A stretch of 64,000 nt of DNA from Monodelphis domestica (lineage: Eukaryota > Chordata > Mammalia > Didelphimorphia > Didelphidae). The position numbers and the translations under genes are program-made. The first letter of the stretch is position 1; the number at the start of each line of letters is the position of its first letter. The notes under the pieces are model-generated. The model made no database searches. It had not been told where the DNA came from and saw only the letters and a program-made list of their open reading frames with translations. The stretch is taken from assembly GCF_027887165.1 (NCBI RefSeq), contig NC_077232.1, positions 58,740,706 through 58,804,705 on the forward strand. Direction: 5' to 3'. This document shows positions 55,469 to 64,000 of the stretch, one piece after another.

Positions 55469-55700
55469 CTCTCATCATTGATTAAAAAAAAACTCCTACT
55501 GTCATAGTATCAATTCTAAGACAGAATCACTACTGTGTATTTGTTCTAAGGCAGAAAAATGGTAAGGGCTAGGCAATGGGGGTTAAATGACTTGTCAGGG
55601 TCACATAGCTAAGAAGTGTCTGAGATCAGATTTGAACCCAGGACATCCCATCTCCAGGCCTGGCTCTCAAACCACTGAGCTAACCAGATGCCCTCTCATC
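55469..55700 (-). mobile_element. SINE1 with short TSD, in an unassigned repeat
   Basis: Reverse SINE1 body at 55485-55692. CTCTCATC occurs at 55469-55476 and 55693-55700 as the target duplication. The body has an extra partial repeat of the tail region (two TATTG/TGTATT segments). Confidence 0.88.
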
Positions 55701-55760
55701 TGTTTCTGTTGAATAACATGTACCCATCAGTTGTATGTTGAAGCCTTGAGCATTGTTGTA
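55698..55760. repeat. Repeat shared with 50960-51040
   Basis: CTGTTTCTGTTGAATAACATG and flanking sequence. The SINE at 55477 interrupted this copy. Confidence 0.65.
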
Positions 55761-55779
55761 TTTGAAAGTACAAATAGAG

Positions 55780-55985
55780 GATTTGTCTTTAGGTTCAACA
55801 AGAACCTGGTTGAAATCCTGACTCTTCCTTTTATTAGTTGAATGACCGTAGACAGTCAATTTACATCCTTGAGATTCTTTATCTCTAAAATGAGGGTAGA
55901 ACTGTTCTACCTATTTCACAGGACTATTTGAAGAAAATAATTCTGTACAGTTAAAAGTGCTAAAGAACTGGGAATGACCATTATT
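55780..55985 (+). mobile_element. MIR SINE
   Basis: GAAATCCTGACTCTTCC, TCTCTAAAATGAGGGTAGAAC and TATTTCACAGGACTATTTGAAG are in MIR order. Confidence 0.75.
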
Positions 55986-56594
55986 TTAGGTCATGTTCTA
56001 TCATGTCCCAGTGATACCATGCTTAATCCTTTTATGCCAAAGCATCTAGCTTACCATGTTCTTACCTGTGCTTTCTGAACACTGGGGGATGAAAAGCAGA
56101 GGCCATCCATATTGTTTCTACACCTCTTCACAATCATTGTCACTGGTGAATTACTGACTTCTACTGGGATTCTTTTTTCTGGCTGTAGCCCTCTAGGATA
56201 TCTGGTGGAGCAGCTGTATCTGGGCCACAGAATATCCTTTCCTCCTCCCCCTTTCCCTCCCCTTCCTTTTGAGTTGAAAACCTTCTTTAATAAGATCAGC
56301 TTGTTTCCAGGCTAACACATCCTGCCTGGCCTTCATTAGAGGCACTTGATCCTTTGCCAAGATCCTGAACCTTGAACCATGGTCCAGAAAATCAAATCCT
56401 GTTCTCTGGTCCCATCTTCTTCAGCAGCTTTTTGTTCAGTTCTCAGATATTTCTTTCTTTTCTGAAGCACTTCCCTTACAGTGAGCAGCAGAAATGAAAA
56501 ATACAGTCTGTTCCCCTGAGTCCTTTTGTTTCCTGTCCAGGAATGTAGATGGCTTGAAAAATTCTTTCTAGGTTTCTTCCTGGGGTACCATTTT
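55986..56594. other. No recognisable feature
   Basis: Nothing identified with confidence. Confidence 0.35.
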
Positions 56595-56765
56595 TTTTCT
56601 TTTTATTTTTTTCAATAACATCTAGAAACAATTTTTGACAATTATTTTTGGACATTTCATGATTCAGGTTGTCCCACCCTGGTGGCAAAAAGTCTGATAT
56701 AGGTTATCCCCATGTTTTCATGCAATACCTGTTTCCATATTGTTCAGCTGAGGTATCATTTATCC
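56595..56765 (-). mobile_element. L1 3' UTR fragment, reverse
   Basis: T-rich start, then AATAACATCTAGAAACAATTTTTGAC and GATATAGGTTATCCCCATGTTTTCATGCAATACC. The same words occur at 18090-18160. Confidence 0.75.
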
Positions 56766-56839
56766 CCACCTGAATCAAACAGGCAATCAACAAGCATATT
56801 ATCAAGCACCATGCTTTGCTAATTTGCCTTTTTTTCCTT

Positions 56840-57030
56840 GAGCATCCTGCAGAGTTGATCATTTCCATTTAAAATTCAAAGCTCTTCTAGAGATGTTTCC
56901 ATGATTAAGACTTTTCTTAATTAATTTTGTTCATGCTTCTTCCTATACTTATATCTTCTTATACCTTGTATGTACCTCTACTGTAAGTAGAGCAACTTTT
57001 ACAAGCTACATGAAGTGTTGTTGCTAATAC
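56840..57030 (+). mobile_element. L2-like LINE 3' fragment
   Basis: TTTAAAATTCAAAGCTCTTCTAGAG... resembles the L2 3' region. Weak. Confidence 0.4.
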
Positions 57031-57039
57031 CAATGAGAT

Positions 57040-57248
57040 GTTAGATGGTCAAGTGGCTAGAGTATTGGGTCTGGAATCAGGAAGATCTGAATTGAAAGGC
57101 TCAGAGGTATACTAGCTGTCTGACCCTAGGCAAATCACTTAACCTCTCTGCCTGCCTTAAAATGGGGATAATGACAGTGCCAAGGTTGTTGTGAGGGTTG
57201 AATGAAATAGAGTAGTTGGTGGGCTTCATAAAGTGCTTTATTAAATGG
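57040..57248 (+). mobile_element. MIR SINE
   Basis: TCAAGTGGCTAGAGTATTGGGTCTGGAATCAGGAAG, GACCCTAGGCAAATCACTTAACC, TTAAAATGGGGATAATGACAG and GTTGTTGTGAGGGTTGAATG form a near-complete MIR. Confidence 0.92.
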
Positions 57249-57394
57249 GAATTGTTGTAATGGTAAACTTCATTGGGGGCTTTCAGATCATGACTACAGG
57301 GCTCTTCTTGGAACAAGTAAGAGATTTCCTGGCAGCCGTTATTCATACCATGGAGTCTAGGATAGTGTTTTTCTCACAGAAGATCTAGATCAAC

Positions 57395-57575
57395 CCTCTA
57401 TGGGAAGAAGCTCAAGCCTAAATTTTAGTTCTAAGAGTTTTTTCTCCCCTTTCTCTTCATGATAGACTTATCCACCCCCCAGTCAGTCATTTGACGCTGG
57501 TCTAGTTTTGCCTTTTAGAATGAAGCAGAATAAGTCTACTCCTTACTTCACATAAGAGTCATTCAGATATTTAAA
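57395..57575 (-). mobile_element. L3/CR1-like fragment
   Basis: AGAGTCATTCAGATATTTAAAGC and the preceding text resemble the CR1/L3 reverse region. Weak. Confidence 0.4.
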
Positions 57576-57579
57576 GCAA

Positions 57580-57960
57580 TGTTCATGTGTCTGTGGGCAA
57601 ATCACTTAACTTCCAGGAACCTCAGTTTCCTCATCTGGAAAGGGAGAGAATTGAATTACATGGCCTCTCAGGTCCCTTCAGCTCTTAAGCTATTATCCTA
57701 TGTCTCACCCCATATCTCTCCATCCAATATTTTCTTCTCTTTCCCTAACTAAATGGCATAGTAGACAGAGCCCTGGATTTAGGGAACCTGATTTCACATT
57801 CTTCCTCCAGATACTTGCTAACTGTGTTATCTTGGGCAAATCATTTAAACTTTTCTGTCTTACTTTCTGACAGTAAAATGGTAATAACCATAGCACCTAC
57901 CTCACAGGCTTGTTATGATATGTAGAAAATTAATACTAGTTTGCATCCCTTTTGGACTCC
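57580..57960 (+). mobile_element. Two MIR SINE fragments in tandem
   Basis: 57585-57700: GGGCAAATCACTTAACTTCC, CTCAGTTTCCTCATCTGG. 57750-57930: GGCATAGTAGACAGAGCCCTGG, TTATCTTGGGCAAATCATTTAAAC, CACCTACCTCACAGGC. Independent insertions. Confidence 0.8.
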
Positions 57961-58539
57961 CCAAAGCCTATTGACTTTAAAGCTCAAACAATCTGATTTG
58001 AGGGCTGAAGCTCAAACTGCTTTACTGAGGCTTTTTTGGGTCCTCTCTTCTTTTGTCTAGATATAAAAAACAGGATGGAGACCTGCTACTTGCTTATCTG
58101 TAAACAAAAATTGTCGGTGGTGAAATAATCAACTAGGCAGCCATCATGCTGAGGAAAATTTCAGCGCGTGGCCTTCTACCTGCTAGAGTGGATTGGCTTT
58201 AGGAAGACCTGTCATTTCCTAAGAGAGAGTCTCTTGAGTTCATTTTCTATGTGGTTGTTGTCCAATGAGAAACTTCTCATGAGGGACTGGATGATTACAT
58301 CACAAGGAGATATACTGGCTTGGGTTTCTAGTCCATTTTTTCTCTCTCTTATATTATGGCAACTTCCTGTAGTCCTGACTTATAATGGGTAAGTATAACA
58401 TTACTGCAATTTTTCCCCCTACAGATTTGTAGGACAGAAAATTACTTTAATTGGATCCTACTACAAAGGCCTATTATGAATGTATTTTCTTTTTTAATTC
58501 AGAAATTTAATATACATAGTTTTTGATATTTTGATTCTG
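57961..58539. other. No recognisable feature
   Basis: A 74-codon plus frame at 58168-58392 has no recognisable domain and could belong to the retroviral fossil that follows. Confidence 0.35.
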
Positions 58540-59141
58540 ATTTTGACTTTTTTTTCTCTCAAAAGCTTAATTTTCCCTCTATTTATTTTTATTTTGTTTT
58601 TGTTTTCTTTTGATAATTGATAATTGATTCATATACCCATAACTCAACCACTTTGAGCTGATCTGGGTGTTGATAAACACCCTCTTCAGGGGGGATTGTA
58701 TTGTATTTTTAGAAGAAAAAAATCCAAGATTTAAAATTTTGTTTGAGAAGAATTTCAGGAAAAGAAGCTTGCTAACTCCATGAATCCAGAGAATGAATAC
58801 TTTGAAGAAAGATGCTTGCAGAAACCTACACTGCACCAAGAAGATCCAGAATGAACTTTTGGGTGCAATCAATTGAACAGAAGGGGATTGAACATTTATT
58901 CTAAATGTATACTTTTATGCCAAAGGGGATTGCCCCCTAATTTTTTTTTGTCAATGTGCCTAGCAAAACATTGATTTTGCTTTTTCTCTTTTCTATTTGC
59001 CTCTTATCTCTAACTATTATGATTTCCTCTTAGAAAGTAAAATATTGTATACATCTGTGGTTAGAAGTTTTTAGGGGTACAAGATGATTATGTCAAATGA
59101 TCAATTGGGAGACAAGTCTCCCAATGATCATCAGGGGGGAT
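58540..59141 (+). mobile_element. Endogenous retrovirus fossil, 3' internal remnant
   Basis: Directly abuts the LTR at 59142 and ends with a purine-rich AGGGGGGA (about 59132-59139), the position and form of a polypurine tract. No readable gag, pol or env product is seen. Broken; family not assigned. Confidence 0.5.
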
Positions 59142-59925
59142 TGTGAAGATTGGATTTGGCTATCTCCTGATTGTAACAATGAAGATACTTAGCTCTTCCT
59201 TGATAGTGAAGATAAAATTATAATCCCTGGTCTATTTTTTATTTGACTCCCCAAAGTGTTAACTTGGTATTTAAAGTAGATCTACACATTTTAACTGCAA
59301 AAATATGTTAACTAACTACAAAAGGTGTGACAGGCACTTCATACATTGAGTGGGAAGTCCTGGAGAGTAGTGTCTGCTGTGAGTGGTAGACTTAAAATTT
59401 AGGGAGGGTGACACAAGAGAAAAAGGTCTTTAAATAGAGGAAACAGACACACAAGAAAAATCAAGAATGAAGAAGAGTGACTCGGAGGAGAGACTGGAAG
59501 ACAGATACTTGAGGAGAGACTGGAAGACAGACACTCAGACTTGGAGTGAAGACACTCGGCTGTGGAACTGGATCCCTGGAGGAGCTCGTGCAGGAGACCT
59601 CAGACTGTTTTCCTTTTGGATGGTCACCGTGGTGAGTGTAAAGGCTGATTTAGTTTCCTGGCCCTTTCTGGAGGTGTGGACCTCCAAGAAAGGCCCATCT
59701 TCTGGAGACTCCTTTTCCCTTATTAGGGCCTTAGAATTTCTGCCTGACTCAGAGGAAGCCAGAGTTTTCTCTCTCTTTCTCTCTCTTCCTTAATATCTTC
59801 CCTCTGTTGTAAAATAAACTACCATAAATTCCATTTTAATTTAGTAATTCATTTTTGGATTTAGTCATTAAATCCATGGTGACCACCAATTAAATATTCA
59901 GTCCAACCATAATAAATTTTAACAC
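59142..59925 (+). mobile_element. Endogenous retrovirus LTR fossil
   Basis: Begins TTGTGAAGATTGG right after the polypurine tract. It has a TATA-like CTTTAAATAG at about 59429, a splice-donor-like GTGGTGAGTG at 59630, AATAAA at about 59813, and ends in a TTTTAACA-type sequence. About 780 bp with TG...CA ends. Related to the LTR pieces at 7.9-9.2 kb. The matching 5' LTR and most of the interior are not in the window. Broken; old. Confidence 0.6.
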
Positions 59926-59967
59926 TGCCCATTAGATATATGATTCCATGATTCCATGATTCCATGC

Positions 59968-60118
59968 CTTCTCCCTGGCTCCCACATCTAGAATGCTCTC
60001 CCTCTTCACTTATGTATACTGTATCCTCTGGTCTCCTTTAAGACACAGCTCAGATTCTATCTTCTTCAAGAAGCTTTTTTCCTGCTAGGTTTCCCCTCTA
60101 TGACTACCCTACATGTAT
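59968..60118 (+). mobile_element. L2 LINE 3' fragment
   Basis: CCTGGCTCCCACATCTAGAATGC, CTCCTTTAAGACACAGCTCAG and TTCAAGAAGCTTTTTTCCTG are L2 landmarks. Confidence 0.78.
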
Positions 60119-60865
60119 ACTATAGCTTGTATTATATAATTACTTATATTACCTATATTGCTTATATAACACATAGATATTCTAAATACAGTAGAGGGAT
60201 ATCTATCTATCTAATTATATCTTGTATTATATGAGTATATCTGTAATGTGTATATATCACAGATATATAGATATATTTCTAAAAGAACAATATATCTATT
60301 TATAGCTACTATATTTTATATAATTTTATATCTATATCATATCTGAAAATTTATATCTATATTATATTTATATCTATATCATATTATATTATATCTAAAA
60401 TATGTAGATATAATATATAGATATATGCCTATATACATATCTTTATTATATCTTGTAGTTTATTTATATGTATATGATTTCTGTAATAAGTAAATATCAA
60501 AGATATATATCTAATTATTTATATCTCAGTCATTTATATCTATATTATATATTATATACAGCCTAATATATAACATATACTATATTTATGTCTATATTTG
60601 TCTATAATCTATATTATATTAATATATAACATATAATATAAGATTATTATAATTTATATAATTATCCATATCTTATATGATTATTTATATCTATATTATA
60701 TATAACATGGGTATATCGCTATATTTCTTAATTATCTATCTCTTGTATTATAGTTATTTATATATATTATTTCCATAATATGTACATGCCATAGATATAA
60801 TATATAGATGTATCCATATATATCTAATTATCTATATCTTGTATTATATATGTATTTAAATACTG
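60119..60865. repeat. AT-rich degenerate TATATCTA satellite-like tract
   Basis: About 750 bp composed almost wholly of TATATCTATAT, TTATATCTA and ATCTTGTATTATA variants. The word ATCTTGTATTATA recurs several times (about 60128, 60218, 60730, 60836), suggesting higher-order units of about 100-500 bp. Confidence 0.85.
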
Positions 60866-60873
60866 GTTCCTTG

Positions 60874-63800
60874 TTTTTTTTTTTTTTAAATATATTTTAT
60901 TTGATCATTTCCAAGCATTATTCGTTAAAGACATAGATCATTTTCTTTTCCTCCCCACCCCCACCCCCCATAGCCGACGCGTAAGTCCACTGGGCATTAG
61001 ATGTTTTCTTGATTTGAACCCATTGCTTTGTTGATAGTATTTGCATTAGAGTGTTCATTTAAAGTCTATCCTCTGTCATGTCCCCTCAACCTCTGTATTC
61101 AGGCAGTTGCTTTTTCTCGGTGTTTCCACTCCCATAGTTTATCCTTTGCTTATGAATGGTGTTTTTTTTCTCCTGGATCCCTGCAAGTTGTTCAGGGACA
61201 TTACACCGCCCCTAATGGAGAAGTCCATTACGTTCGATTATACCACAGTGTATTAGTCTCTGTGTACAATGTTCTCCTGGTTCTGCTCCTCTCGCTCTGC
61301 ATCACTTCCTGGAGGTTGTTCCAGTCTCCATGGAACTTCTCCACTTTATTATTCCTTTGAGCACAATAGTATTCCATCACCAACATATACCACAGTTTGT
61401 TCAGCCATTCCCCAATTGATGGGCATCCCCTCATTTTCCAGTTTTGGGCCACCACAAAGAGCGCAGCTATGAATATTTTTGTACAAGTCTTTGTGTCCAT
61501 TATCTCTTTGGGGTACAGACCCAGCAGTGCTATGGCTGGGTCAAAGGGTAGATATTCTTTTGTCGCCCTTTGGGCATAGTTCCAAATTGCCCTCCAGAAT
61601 GGTTGGATCAGTTCACAACTCCACCAGCAATGAATTAATGTCCCTACTTTGCCACATCCCCTCCAGCATTCATTACTTTCCTTTGCTGTCATGTTGGCCA
61701 GTCTGCTAGGTGTGAGGTGATACCTCAGAGTTGTTTTGATTTGCATCTCTCTGATTATAAGAGATGTAGAACACTTCTTCATGTGCTTGTTAATAGTTTT
61801 GATTTCTTTATCTGAGAACTGCCTATCCATTTCCCTTGCCCATTTATCAATTGGAGAATGGCTTGATTTTTTGTACAATTGATTTAGCTCATTATAAATA
61901 TGAGTAATTAAACCTTTGTCAGAGGTTTCTATGAAGATTTTTTCCCAATTTGTTGTTTCCCTTCTGATTTTAGTTATATTGGTTTTGTTTGTACAAAAGC
62001 TTTTTAGTTTGATGTAGTCAAAATTATTTATTTTACATTTTGTGATTCTTTCTATATCTTGCTTGGTTTTAAAGCCTTTCCCCTCCCAAAGGTCTGACAT
62101 GTATACTATTCTGTGTTTACCCAATTTACTTATGGTTTCCTTCTTTATGTTTAAGTCACTCACCCATTTTGAATTTATCTTGGTGTAGGGTGTGAGGTGT
62201 TGATCTATTCCTAGTCTCTCCCACACTGTCTTCCAATTTTCCCAGCAGTTTTTATCGAATAGTGGATTTTTGTCCCAAAAGCTGGGATCTTTGGGTTTAT
62301 CGTATACTGTCTTGCTGAGGTCGTTTTCCCCCAGTCTATTCCACTGATCTTCCTTTCTGTTTCTTAGCGAGTACCAAATTGTTTTGATGACTGCTGCTTT
62401 GTAATATAGTTTGAGGTCTGGGACTGCAAGGCCCCCATCATATGTGTTTTTTTTCATTATTTCCCTGGATATCCTTGATCTTTTGTTCTTCCAAATGAAC
62501 TTTGTTATGGTTTTTTCTAAATCAGTGAAGAAGTATTTTGGTAGTTCAATGGGTATGGCACTAAATAGATAAATAAGTTTGGGTAGGATGGTCATTTTTA
62601 TTATATTGGCTCGTCCTATCCATGAGCAGTTAATGTTTTTCCAATTGTTCAAGTCTAGTTTTAGTTGTGTGGCGAGTGTTTTGTAGTTGTGTTCATATAG
62701 TTCCTGTGTTTGTCTTGGGAGATAGATTCCTAGGTATTTTATTTTGTCTAAGGTGATTTTGAATGGGATTTCTCTTTCTAGTTCTTGCTGCTGAGCTGTG
62801 TTGGAGATATATAGAAAAGCTGATGATTTATGTGGGTTTATTTTGTATCCTGCAACTTTGCTAAAGTTGTTGATTATTTCAATTAGCTTTTTGGTTGAAT
62901 CTCTAGGATTCTTTAAGTAGACCATCATGTCATCTGCAAAGAGTGATAACTTGGTCTCCTCCTTGCCTATTTTGATGCCTTCAATTTCTTTATCTTCTCT
63001 AATTGCTACTGCTAGTGTTTCTAGTACAATGTCAAATAGGAGAGGTGATAATGGGCATCCTTGTTTCACTCCTGATCTTATTGGGAATGCATCTAGTTTA
63101 TCCCCATTGCAGATGATATTAGCTGTTGGTTTTAGATATATACTGTTTATTATTTTTAGGAATGACCCTTCTATTCCTATGCTTTCTAGTGTTTTTAATA
63201 GGAATGGGTGTTGTATTTTATCAAAGGCTTTTTCTGATTCTATTGAGATAATCATGTGGTTCTTGCTAGTTTGCTTGTTGATGTGGTCAATTATGTGGAT
63301 GGTTTTCCTAATGTTGAACCAGCCCTGCATCCCTGGTATGAATCCTACTTGATCATGGTGAATGATCCTTCTGATCACTTGCTGGAGTCTTTTTGCTAGT
63401 ATCCTATTTAAAATTTTTGCATCTATATTCATTAGGGAGATTGGTCTATAGTTTTCTTTCTCTGTTTTTGACCTGCCTGGTTTTGGAATCAGTACCATGT
63501 TTGTGTCGTAAAAGGAGTTTGGTAGAACTCCCTCTTTGCTTATTATGTCAAATAGTTTGTATAGTATTGGGGTTAACTGTTCTCTGAATGTTTGATAGAA
63601 TTCACAGGTGAATCCATCAGGCCCTGGGGATTTTTTCTTAGGAAGTTCTTTGATGGCTTGATGGATTTCAATTTCTGATATGGGATTATTTAAGAATTCT
63701 ATTTCCTCTTCTGTTAGTCTAGGCAGTTTGTATTTTTGTATATATTCATCCATTTCTCCTAAATTGGTGTATTTATTGCCATATAATTGGGCAAAGTAAT

Positions 63801-64000
63801 TTCTAATGATTGCCTTAATTTCCTCCTCATTGGAGGTGCTGTCCCCCTTTTCATCTTTAATGCTGTGAATTTGCTTTTCTTCCTTCCTTTTTTTAATTAG
63901 ATTGACCAGTACTTTGTCTATTTTGTTTGTTTTTTCAAAGTACCAGCTTCTTGTCTTATTTATTAAATCAATAGTTCTATCACTTTCGATTTTATTAATT
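60874..64000 (-). mobile_element. Young L1 (L1-1_MD type), 3' part, runs off window
   Basis: Minus-strand L1: a poly-T run at 60874-60887 marks its poly-A tail, a ~340-bp 3' UTR follows to 61227, then ORF2. The tail region matches the truncated L1 at 10.1 kb. The visible 3.1 kb has no stops or obvious indels in ORF2, so it is much younger than the other L1 copies. The 5' part (5' UTR, ORF1, endonuclease) lies outside, and the target duplication cannot be checked. Confidence 0.97.
61228..64000 (-). CDS. L1 ORF2 protein, C-terminal 923 codons visible
   Basis: Reverse transcriptase of a non-LTR retrotransposon, which makes cDNA at a nicked target in the nucleus. The frame is open from the window edge ([21 protein letters not shown]...) to the stop at 61228; upstream coding lies outside. 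Numbering from the Met at 63751-63753: PGPDGF at 43-48, [15 protein letters not shown] at 106-120, motif [13 protein letters not shown] at 169-180, [13 protein letters not shown] at 228-240, motif C FADD at 272-275 (62929-62940), a CX3CX7HX4C cysteine motif (CWRGC...HCWWSC) at 696-714, and the end WYNRT. Motif A has Glu172 (codon at 63238-63240) where L1 and other RTs have the first catalytic Asp, so the enzyme may be inactive despite its intact frame. The endonuclease domain is not in view. Confidence 0.95.
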   Translation of the reverse strand, partial: INKIESDRTIDLINKTRSWYFEKTNKIDKVLVNLIKKRKEEKQIHSIKDEKGDSTSNEEEIKAIIRNYFAQLYGNKYTNLGEMDEYIQKYKLPRLTEEEIEFLNNPISEIEIHQAIKELPKKKSPGPDGFTCEFYQTFREQLTPILYKLFDIISKEGVLPNSFYDTNMVLIPKPGRSKTEKENYRPISLMNIDAKILNRILAKRLQQVIRRIIHHDQVGFIPGMQGWFNIRKTIHIIDHINKQTSKNHMIISIESEKAFDKIQHPFLLKTLESIGIEGSFLKIINSIYLKPTANIICNGDKLDAFPIRSGVKQGCPLSPLLFDIVLETLAVAIREDKEIEGIKIGKEETKLSLFADDMMVYLKNPRDSTKKLIEIINNFSKVAGYKINPHKSSAFLYISNTAQQQELEREIPFKITLDKIKYLGIYLPRQTQELYEHNYKTLATQLKLDLNNWKNINCSWIGRANIIKMTILPKLIYLFSAIPIELPKYFFTDLEKTITKFIWKNKRSRISREIMKKNTYDGGLAVPDLKLYYKAAVIKTIWYSLRNRKEDQWNRLGENDLSKTVYDKPKDPSFWDKNPLFDKNCWENWKTVWERLGIDQHLTPYTKINSKWVSDLNIKKETISKLGKHRIVYMSDLWEGKGFKTKQDIERITKCKINNFDYIKLKSFCTNKTNITKIRRETTNWEKIFIETSDKGLITHIYNELNQLYKKSSHSPIDKWAREMDRQFSDKEIKTINKHMKKCSTSLIIREMQIKTTLRYHLTPSRLANMTAKESNECWRGCGKVGTLIHCWWSCELIQPFWRAIWNYAQRATKEYLPFDPAIALLGLYPKEIMDTKTCTKIFIAALFVVAQNWKMRGCPSIGEWLNKLWYMLVMEYYCAQRNNKVEKFHGDWNNLQEVMQSERSRTRRTLYTETNTLWYNRT

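Noticed and set aside
59467-59793. 108-codon plus frame
   Set aside because: Lies wholly within an LTR fossil; no recognisable product.
62927-63352. 141-codon plus frame
   Set aside because: Shadow of L1 ORF2 on the opposite strand.

Overview
This window looks like intergenic or intronic DNA from a marsupial, most likely a didelphid opossum close to Monodelphis domestica. Three things point there. First, many copies of a roughly 200-bp tRNA-derived SINE carry intact pol III A and B boxes and the marsupial SINE1 head and tail. Second, there are longer MAR1-type SINEs, plus abundant L2, MIR and L3/CR1 relics of very ancient type. Third, a near-intact L1 of marsupial type fills the right edge. 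The DNA is AT-rich and CpG-poor. I recognise no host protein-coding gene, tRNA, rRNA or CRISPR array. Apart from the L1 ORF2, every longer open frame is low-complexity, repeat-derived or short enough to arise by chance. Family names rest on reading the sequence by eye, not on a database search.

Layout. 0-5 kb: an L2 on the minus strand, split by an L1 3' end that then collected two SINEs, followed by a plus-strand L2 with a decayed RT active site. 5-14 kb: L2 and MIR scraps, a pair of inverted arms around nested LTR fossils, a CR1 relic, a 5'-truncated young L1 with target-site duplications, and two direct repeats of an L1 segment flanking an LTR-like block. 14-22 kb: an internally deleted L1 whose 3' end is swollen by about 440 bp of CT/TTCC/TTTC repeats, then MAR1, MIR and a GA tract. 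22-34 kb: a LINE RT relic, MIR and L2 tails, an L1 3' end, an unassigned ancient repeat split by a TCTA array, and a hAT-type DNA transposon. 34-43 kb: MIR and SINE copies, possible conserved unique sequence near 35 kb, a TTCC array, and an L1 interrupted by a SINE with a perfect 14-bp target-site duplication.

43-52 kb: an L2 RT segment with an unusual 56-bp repeat around a TA array and a SINE, an L1 split by an LTR fossil, a GC-rich island near 48.5 kb with promoter-like motifs, and a 299-bp inverted repeat about 97% identical around a 1.5-kb spacer. 52-60 kb: oppositely oriented nested L1s, a long L2 3' half, several MIRs, and an endogenous-retrovirus 3' end with one LTR. 60-64 kb: an AT-rich satellite-like stretch, then a minus-strand L1 with 923 codons of uninterrupted ORF2 visible. 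Its RT motif A has Glu where L1 normally has the catalytic Asp.

The elements do not act together. They form a layered record in which the SINE1 copies and the last L1 are young, and L2, MIR, CR1 and the LTR relics are old. The best leads are the L1 motif-A substitution, the near-identical inverted repeat, the GC-rich island and the 56-bp flanking duplication.
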